NCBI GenBank assembly: GCA_002427975.1
Contig: DIZT01000112.1
Location: 1 to 10,171 of the forward strand
DNA: 10,171 nt
From: Micrococcaceae bacterium UBA6021
Lineage (GTDB): Bacteria > Actinomycetota > Actinomycetes > Actinomycetales > Micrococcaceae
Direction: 5' to 3'
Shown here: in pieces, positions 5,799 to 10,171 of the stretch
How the letters are laid out: each line of letters begins with the position of its first letter
Numbering within the stretch: the first letter of the stretch is position 1
Notes under the pieces: generated by a model
Told to the model about the DNA's origin: nothing
What the model saw: the letters and a program-made list of their open reading frames with translations, nothing else
The model's database searches: none
Program-made: the position numbers and the translations under genes

Positions 5799-7301
5799 CT
5801 AGTGGGCGCCGTGGGCCGGGGCGGCACCTTCGGTTTTGCGCATCATCGCGGAAAGTACGACGGCGGCGAGGGCTATGACGGTTGCCGTCAGGAAGGCAGC
5901 GCTCATGCCGGCGACCAGGCCGGACGCGGCCGAGACCACGGCGAAGATGGACACGAGCAGCGCCGTCCCGGCGGCACCGGCTACCTGCTGCGTGGTGCTC
6001 ATGATCGCCGAGCCGTGGGAGTAGAGGTGCGGCGGCAACGGGTTCAGGCCGGTGGTAAACGCCGGCGTGAACAGCAGCGCCAGGCCGAAACTCAGCCCCA
6101 CATGGAGGGTGACGATCCACCAGACCGGAGTGCCGGCGTCGAGCATGGAGAACTGCCACAGGGCCAGCACCATAAGCACGGACCCGGTGACGGTGAGCGG
6201 CAGCGGCCCCACCTTGTCGAACAACCGGCCGATGAACGGGCCCAGCAGGCCCATCGCCAGCCCGCCCGGCAGCAGCGCGAGGCCGGTCTCCAGCGATCCC
6301 AGGCCGCGGATTTCCTGCAGGTAGAGCGGCAGCAGGATCACGCCGCCGAAGAGCGCCATCATGGCCACCACCATCAGCAGCACCGAGACCGTGAACATCC
6401 TGAAGTTGAAGGCGCGGAGGTCCAGCAGCGGGGCTTCGGCCTTCTGCAGCCGGAGCTGTCGGAGCACAAAGACAATCAGGCTGGCCACGCCGATGACCAG
6501 CGCCGCGATGGCCGCGGTGTTGGGACCGCCCTGGCCGCCGTTGCCGCCGCCGATCTGGCTGAGGCCGTACACCAAGCCACCGAATGCGGGGATGGTCAGG
6601 ACAACGGAGAAGAAGTCGAGCTTGGTCTTCTCGGTTTCGCCGACGTTTGTCAGGTACTTCGCACCGATGGCCAGGGCAGCCAGGGCCACCGGCAGCACGA
6701 AGACGAACATAAAGCGCCAGGTGAAGTGCTCCAGAATCAGCCCGGAGACGGTGGGCCCCATGGCCGGCGCCACGGAGATGGCGATGCTGACGTTGCCCAT
6801 GACGGCGCCGCGCCTGGCCACCGGCACGAGCGTGAGGATAGTGGTCATCAGCAGCGGCAGCATAATGGCTGTACCGCCGGCCTGGATGATGCGTGCCAGG
6901 AGCAGGACCCCAAAACCGGGGGCGACGGCGGCCAGGGCAGTGCCACCGGCGAACAGTCCCATGGCCAGCATAAAAACAGCTCGCGTGGACAGGCTTTGGA
7001 GGATGAACCCGGTGGTGGGAATGACCACGGCCATGGTGAGCATAAAGCCGGTGGAGAGCCATTGTACGGTGGGCGCGTCCACTCCCAGGTCAACCATCAG
7101 GCGCTGCAGGGCAACGTTCATGATGGTCTCGTTGAGGATCACCACAAAGGTCGCCACGAGCAGGGTGGTGATGATGGTCACCGACTCGCGGGACATTTTC
7201 TCCGGCGCGGCGGACTTCGGCGCTGTCACGGGCCCGGACCGGCCGGGCTGGCCCGGACGGTCCGGCTTACCGGAGGCGTTCGAAGAGACTTCTGTAGACA
7301 T
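5799..7301 (-). CDS. MFS drug-efflux transporter, DHA2 (EmrB/QacA) type
   Basis: This 500-residue membrane protein is probably a proton-driven exporter of drugs or other small hydrophobic molecules. Hydrophobic segments run from about residue 42 to 487, with 13-14 apparent, matching the 14-helix DHA2 group. Family signatures are visible: LNETIMNVAL in the first helix (56-65), APAMGPTVSG, the antiporter motif C (178-187), and QQVAGAAGTA near 438-447. Residues 1-40 form a Pro/Gly/Ser-rich, probably disordered cytoplasmic tail. A Gly-rich loop lies at 250-259 (IGGGNGGQGG). The frame extends 51 codons upstream, but the ATG at 7301 has a good GAGGGAA ribosome site (7313-7307) and gives the normal length. 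A TetR-family gene lies upstream on the same strand with a 203-base gap, the usual arrangement for a regulated efflux pump. Substrate cannot be predicted. Confidence 0.92.
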   Translation of the reverse strand: MSTEVSSNASGKPDRPGQPGRSGPVTAPKSAAPEKMSRESVTIITTLLVATFVVILNETIMNVALQRLMVDLGVDAPTVQWLSTGFMLTMAVVIPTTGFILQSLSTRAVFMLAMGLFAGGTALAAVAPGFGVLLLARIIQAGGTAIMLPLLMTTILTLVPVARRGAVMGNVSIAISVAPAMGPTVSGLILEHFTWRFMFVFVLPVALAALAIGAKYLTNVGETEKTKLDFFSVVLTIPAFGGLVYGLSQIGGGNGGQGGPNTAAIAALVIGVASLIVFVLRQLRLQKAEAPLLDLRAFNFRMFTVSVLLMVVAMMALFGGVILLPLYLQEIRGLGSLETGLALLPGGLAMGLLGPFIGRLFDKVGPLPLTVTGSVLMVLALWQFSMLDAGTPVWWIVTLHVGLSFGLALLFTPAFTTGLNPLPPHLYSHGSAIMSTTQQVAGAAGTALLVSIFAVVSAASGLVAGMSAAFLTATVIALAAVVLSAMMRKTEGAAPAHGAH

Positions 7302-7363
7302 GCGTGTTCCCTCAGCGATTAAGAATGAAGTGGCGCGCGAGCATCGTCGCTGCAGATTCAAAC

Positions 7364-7393
7364 ACTCTACCGGCCGGAGTAATTCCGTGGCAC
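7364..7393 (-). promoter_or_regulatory. Possible promoter of the MFS gene
   Basis: On the minus strand, GTGCCA (7393-7388) and TAGAGT (7369-7364) are 18 bases apart, with an A-tract upstream (7402-7397). The spacer contains CCGGCCGG (7370-7377), and ACTC (7364-7367) and GAGT (7377-7380) flank it, which could be a repressor site. The leader would be about 55-60 bases. The -35 match is modest, so this is tentative. Confidence 0.3.
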
Positions 7394-7433
7394 GGGTTTT
7401 TTCTTCCGCCCGGGACTTATCTGGGCCCCGGCG

Positions 7434-7485
7434 TAGCCTGTGTGGCGTGGACACCCGGAAACTGAAGTATTCCCTGGTGCTTTAG
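7434..7485 (+). other. Orphan leaderless-start signal with a 12-codon ORF
   Basis: TAGCCT (7434-7439), seven bases, then GTG (7447) opening a 12-codon frame, VDTRKLKYSLVL, that stops with TAG at 7483-7485. The layout copies that of hydrolase 2, but the frame is very short. It could be a tiny leader peptide, the stub of a deleted gene, or chance. It lies in the gap between tetR and the MFS gene on the opposite strand. Confidence 0.2.
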
Positions 7486-7504
7486 TGTCCGTTCGCGCCG
7501 ATGG

Positions 7505-8125
7505 TCAGCTTCGGTGGTGCTCGATCAGCCAGCCGGCCATCTGCTGGGCCCGCTTCGCCGCCCCGGCGTCCCCTTCGGAAGCCGAGACGATGGACCCCTT
7601 CATGAGGATGTGCCAGGAACGGGCGAAATCCTCCGGGCGCTGCAGCCCGGCCTGCTCTGCGAGGGACTGCACGTGGCCCCTGATCCTGGCCAGGTAATCA
7701 ATACTGGCCTGGCCGAGTGGATGCGCCGGGCCCATTTCAAGCAGGATGTTGATAAAGGAGCAGGCTTCAAAATCGTCCCGGAGGAACCATTCGCCAAAGA
7801 CGTCGAAGATCGCCAGCAACTGTTCCGTGGGCGTGGTTCCGCGGAGTTTTGCCTGGCCGACGATGGCATCCTCGGTCCACACCTGGTGCCGCTGCTCCAG
7901 GAAGGCCAAGACCAGCGCATCCTTGGACGGAAAGTGCCGGTAGAACGTTGCCTTGGCCACGCCCGAGCGTTCGATCAGCTCATTGACTCCGACGTCCCGC
8001 ACACCGCGGCGGGAAAAAAGGTCGTAGGCCACCGCCAGAATCCGGCCCCGCGAATTGGCAAGGGGAACCACCGCCGCTAGTGGTAAATCCGCAGGGGACG
8101 GCATGGCGTTTGCATCGGAAATCAT
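7505..8125 (-). CDS. TetR-family transcriptional regulator
   Basis: This 206-residue protein is a typical TetR repressor in length and layout. The N-terminal helix-turn-helix spans about residues 45-72 (VGVNELIERSGVAKATFYRHFPSKDALV), a near-consensus TetR_N domain. The rest, including WTEDAI, EQLLAIFDVFGEWF and the stretch around residues 119-136 (FEACSFINILLEMGPAHP), is the helical ligand-binding and dimer domain. Cys122 could make it redox- or electrophile-sensitive, which is speculative. The ATG at 8125 gives a 24-residue tail before the domain. No ribosome site precedes it, but TAAACT at 8140-8135 suggests a nearly leaderless message. A second ATG at 8104 is possible. A palindrome in the promoter suggests autorepression. 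The neighbouring MFS exporter is the probable target. Confidence 0.92.
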   Translation of the reverse strand: MISDANAMPSPADLPLAAVVPLANSRGRILAVAYDLFSRRGVRDVGVNELIERSGVAKATFYRHFPSKDALVLAFLEQRHQVWTEDAIVGQAKLRGTTPTEQLLAIFDVFGEWFLRDDFEACSFINILLEMGPAHPLGQASIDYLARIRGHVQSLAEQAGLQRPEDFARSWHILMKGSIVSASEGDAGAAKRAQQMAGWLIEHHRS

Positions 8126-8134
8126 CGTGATAAG

Positions 8135-8165
8135 AGTTTACCCCCAGGTGCAGACAGACCGGTCT
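8135..8165 (-). promoter_or_regulatory. tetR promoter with probable TetR operator
   Basis: AGACCGGTCT (8156-8165) is a perfect 10-bp palindrome of a form often seen as a TetR-family operator. It overlaps the expected -35 position for the TAAACT box (8140-8135, minus strand). Binding there would block tetR transcription and could also affect the divergent gene at 8253. I see no equally good copy upstream of the MFS gene. Confidence 0.5.
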
Positions 8166-8203
8166 TACTCGCGGTAATGTTTTCCAGACGCAGTGCTTTG
8201 ACG

Positions 8204-8232
8204 CCGGCGGGAGCCCTTCAGGGACCCGTCGG
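8204..8232 (+). other. Leader hairpin before the small unknown gene
   Basis: CCGGCGGG (8204-8211) pairs with CCCGTCGG (8225-8232), eight pairs including one G-U, with a short inner CCCT/AGGG stem. It ends nine bases before the ribosome site at 8241. If transcription starts upstream, the hairpin would be in the 5' leader. No T-run follows, so it does not look like a terminator. Confidence 0.35.
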
Positions 8233-8252
8233 CTTGGTGCAAGGAGGCCCCA

Positions 8253-8522
8253 ATGTCAGCAGAGCGAACGTTTGAGTTCATCCCGCGTGAGGACCCCGAT
8301 CCGTGGATTGAGAGCACCACAGCGTCCGCCGAGGTCCGGCGCTTCGCTCGGGAGTCTCTTCGGTGGCAGGCGCAGGAAATCATCGACGAAGTGCTCCGCG
8401 GAACCGAGCCGGGGCAGGAACTGGCCAGGGCCGGGTTGCGCCGCTGCGTGGCGCAGAACCCGGGCAGGCCGGAACGCGCGCTCCTGCAGCAGCTGACGCT
8501 CAACCACGAGCCCCAGCCCTAA
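8253..8522 (+). CDS. Small protein of unknown function, 89 residues
   Basis: I do not recognise this protein. It starts with ATG behind AAGGAGG (8241-8247), the best ribosome site in the window, at a five-base spacing, which strongly supports expression. The sequence opens MSAERTFEFIPREDPDPWIE. It continues as a probably helical segment (residues 25-69) that is Arg/Glu/Ala-rich (RRFARESLRWQAQEIIDEVL) and contains a single Cys (RRCVAQNPGRPERALLQQL). No membrane segment or metal-binding motif is present. It is transcribed divergently from tetR, 127 bases apart, and converges on panC with a 25-base gap that has no clear terminator. Any link to TetR regulation is guesswork. Confidence 0.75.
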   Translation: MSAERTFEFIPREDPDPWIESTTASAEVRRFARESLRWQAQEIIDEVLRGTEPGQELARAGLRRCVAQNPGRPERALLQQLTLNHEPQP

Positions 8523-8547
8523 TCAGCGCAAAAACCCTTCCGCTGCA

Positions 8548-9477
8548 TCAAGAGCCCAGTGGCACGTTATCGATCAGCCGGACCGGCCCCACCTTGGCCG
8601 CGATGATCGCCAGGCCTTCGCCGCGGAACGGGACTTTCCGGCAGTTTTCGGCCAGCGGCTCAAGACTGCGGGGGTCCACCACGTCGAAATAGTCCACTCC
8701 CACCAATGGCTGGGATTCCACCATGTCCTGGGCCGATTCGAGATCCAGCGGCTGGTGGGCGGTTGCCCGCTCCGCCAGGAGCCGCAGCGCCCGTGACAGC
8801 ACCAGGGCAGCCTCCCGTTCCTCGTCAGACAGGAAGCGGTTGCGGCTTGACAAAGCCAGCCCGTCTTCGGATCTGACCGTAGGCACCGCGACGATGTCGA
8901 CGGGGAAGCTCAGGTCCGCCACCATGCGGCGCACCAGCGCCAACTGCTGGGCGTCCTTCTGCCCGAAGTAGGCCCGGTAAGCAGGCAGTCCCCCGCCGCC
9001 GCCTGAGACGAAGGCTCCCGTTGCGGGCAGCCCTGCGCCGGGGATGCCGTAGTGCAGCAGCTTGGCAACCACGGTGAGGGCTCCGTCGAAATGCCCGGGC
9101 CGCGAGGCGCCCTCCCATTTCTCCCCCAGGGCGCCGGCAGTCACGCGCACCAGCGGCTCGCCGCCGGGATAGACCTCGTCCACCGACGGCGCAAACACCA
9201 GGTCAACGCCCTGTTCCTCGAGCAAGGCAAGGTCGGCGTCAAGCGTCCTCGGGTACCGGTCCAGATCCGCCGCATCGCCGAACTGCAGCGGGTTCACAAA
9301 GATGGACGCCACCACCACATCGTTCTGTTCGACGGCGGTCCGCGCCAGCCGGGCATGCCCTTCGTGGAGCGCGCCCATGGTGGGCACAAGGCCCTGCGAC
9401 CTGCCCCCCTTCTGCGCCAGCAGGCGGCCACTGGCCTCCCGGAGCTCCGCGGCAGTTGTCACCAGTTGTGCGGCCAT
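8548..9477 (-). CDS. panC: Pantothenate synthetase (pantoate--beta-alanine ligase)
   Basis: PanC joins pantoate and beta-alanine using ATP, the last step of vitamin B5 synthesis, in the cytosol. The 309-residue product has the family hallmarks: [10 protein letters not shown] (32-41) with the HIGH-like nucleotide site, VNPLQF (62-67), FGQKDAQQ (171-178), and LSSRN (209-213) in the KMSKS-like loop. Between KLLHYG and the FGQKD motif there is a Gly-rich stretch (residues 144-167, including SGGGGG) about 15-20 residues longer than usual, probably a surface loop. The ATG at 9477 lies one base after the stop of the DUF2520 gene (TGA C ATG), with GAGGGAG at 9490-9484 as ribosome site, so translation is coupled. 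A 44-codon upstream extension overlaps that gene and is rejected. No panD lies next to it in this window. Confidence 0.97.
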   Translation of the reverse strand: MAAQLVTTAAELREASGRLLAQKGGRSQGLVPTMGALHEGHARLARTAVEQNDVVVASIFVNPLQFGDAADLDRYPRTLDADLALLEEQGVDLVFAPSVDEVYPGGEPLVRVTAGALGEKWEGASRPGHFDGALTVVAKLLHYGIPGAGLPATGAFVSGGGGGLPAYRAYFGQKDAQQLALVRRMVADLSFPVDIVAVPTVRSEDGLALSSRNRFLSDEEREAALVLSRALRLLAERATAHQPLDLESAQDMVESQPLVGVDYFDVVDPRSLEPLAENCRKVPFRGEGLAIIAAKVGPVRLIDNVPLGS

Positions 9478-9478
9478 G

Positions 9479-10171
9479 TCAGTCTCCCTCTTCCAGGGCC
9501 GCGCGGAGGGCCCCCAGTTGATCCGCTTTGAGCAGCCCGCGGCTGCTTGCCCGCTGTGCCGTGGCACGGGCCATGGCGAGGTAAGCCTCGAGCACATCGC
9601 CGTGTGCACCGGCGTCGTACTCCCGCAAAGCCTCGGCGTGGGCAGCCACCGTTCCTACGTCGCCGCGGGCCACCGGCCCGGTCAGCGCCGATTCACCGGA
9701 GGCGAGCGCGTTCTCCAGCGTGGCCCGCAGCAACGGCCCCAGCATCCGTTCCGGCGCGTCCACGCCCACGTCGCGGAGCAGCTGGGAGGCCTGTGCCACC
9801 AGGGTGACCATATGGTTCGAGCCGTGGGCCAGGGCCGTGTGGTACAGCGTCCGGTCCCCCTCGGCGATGGCCACGGGTTCGGCACCCATCTCCACCACCA
9901 GCGCCTGGGCAATGGGCAGCATCGCGGCGTCCGCGGTCACACCGAAAGTGCAGTCCAGCAGGCGCGTCAGGTCCAGGCTCATGCCCGTGAACGTCATGGC
10001 GGGGTGCAGGGCAAGGGGGATGGCACCGGCGGCGCGCACCGGACGAAGCACGCCCACGCCGAACCTGCCTGAGGTGTGCGCCACGATCTGTCCGGGCTGC
10101 CACGCCCCGAGTTTGGCCAGGCCGTCCACCAGCCCGGCAAGGGCGTCATCGGGCACAGCGAGGAGCACCAG
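9479..10171 (-). CDS. Rossmann-like / DUF2520 oxidoreductase-like protein (N-terminus beyond window)
   Basis: The visible 230 residues are the C-terminal three quarters of a protein family with an NAD(P)-binding Rossmann-like domain followed by DUF2520. The first residues in view, [11 protein letters not shown], are a Rossmann strand and turn after the missing GxGxxG loop. Motifs typical of the family follow: AHTSG (31-35), HPAMTFTG (56-63), [14 protein letters not shown] (111-124) and LTGPVARGD (163-171). Whole members are about 290-310 residues, so roughly 60-80 are outside. There is no start codon in the window; the GTG at 10168 is internal. Coupling to panC is conserved in actinobacteria (Rv3603c and panC in M. 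tuberculosis), which suggests a role in or near pantothenate or CoA metabolism. Its reaction is not established to my knowledge. Confidence 0.9.
   Translation of the reverse strand: MVLLAVPDDALAGLVDGLAKLGAWQPGQIVAHTSGRFGVGVLRPVRAAGAIPLALHPAMTFTGMSLDLTRLLDCTFGVTADAAMLPIAQALVVEMGAEPVAIAEGDRTLYHTALAHGSNHMVTLVAQASQLLRDVGVDAPERMLGPLLRATLENALASGESALTGPVARGDVGTVAAHAEALREYDAGAHGDVLEAYLAMARATAQRASSRGLLKADQLGALRAALEEGD

Noticed and set aside
5802..7322. Plus-strand ORF of 506 residues opposite the MFS gene, and a 479-residue minus-strand ORF at 5623-7062
   Set aside because: Both are frame shadows of the transporter, extremely rich in Gly, His, Gln or Arg; no ribosome site or domain.
7385..7402. Plus-strand terminator (CCGTGGCACGG then six T)
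   Set aside because: The stem is only four to five pairs with a tiny loop, and no plus-strand gene ends nearby; the A-tract on the other strand fits an upstream promoter element better.
1..10171. CRISPR arrays, tRNA or rRNA genes, transposases, phage or toxin-antitoxin genes
   Set aside because: I looked through the intergenic stretches and all frames and saw no spaced direct repeats, no cloverleaf-like sequence and no protein of these families.

Overview
The window is high-GC chromosomal DNA from an actinobacterium. Protein sequence and gene order fit Micrococcales, most likely Arthrobacter or a close relative such as Pseudarthrobacter. The supporting signs are an Lsr2 nucleoid protein, an actinobacterial-type LysS, GTG starts, apparently leaderless genes behind TAnnnT -10 boxes, and a GTTGAGCC-GTCGA hairpin of the kind common between genes in this group. 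The genus comes from recall of these features and was not tested by a search.

Two blocks of housekeeping genes flank an accessory segment. The left block, on the minus strand, reads lysS (2918-1386), a 59-codon membrane microprotein that starts 2 bases after the lysS stop (1383-1204), lsr2 (1061-732) with a strong intrinsic terminator (703-668), and the N-terminal 104 codons of clpC (312 to the window edge). The right block, also minus, is a DUF2520 Rossmann-like protein (cut by the right edge, ending at 9479) coupled to panC (9477-8548). Mycobacterium tuberculosis keeps the same order (DUF2520, panC, panD, coaX, lysS, lsr2, clpC1), so the segment from about 2.9 to 8.5 kb occupies the place where panD and coaX sit there.

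The accessory segment holds three tandem paralogous alpha/beta hydrolases on the plus strand (3074-5724), a DHA2-type MFS exporter (7301-5799, minus), a TetR-family regulator (8125-7505, minus), and a small unknown gene (8253-8522, plus). Each hydrolase appears to have its own TAGnnT box 6-7 bases before its start codon. This suggests three separate leaderless transcripts rather than one polycistronic message. TetR and the MFS pump look like a conventional drug or solute efflux pair, with a palindrome typical of TetR operators in the tetR promoter.

Structure outside the genes includes a 20-bp near-perfect inverted repeat between the divergent lysS and hydrolase 1 genes, a perfect 22-bp palindrome upstream of the lsr2 promoter, a hairpin repeat between convergent hydrolase 3 and the MFS gene, and a leader hairpin before the small unknown gene. 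I found no tRNA, rRNA, CRISPR array, transposase or phage gene. Nothing here is a clear new defence or mobile system. The hydrolase triplet and the two palindromic intergenic elements are the least explained parts.
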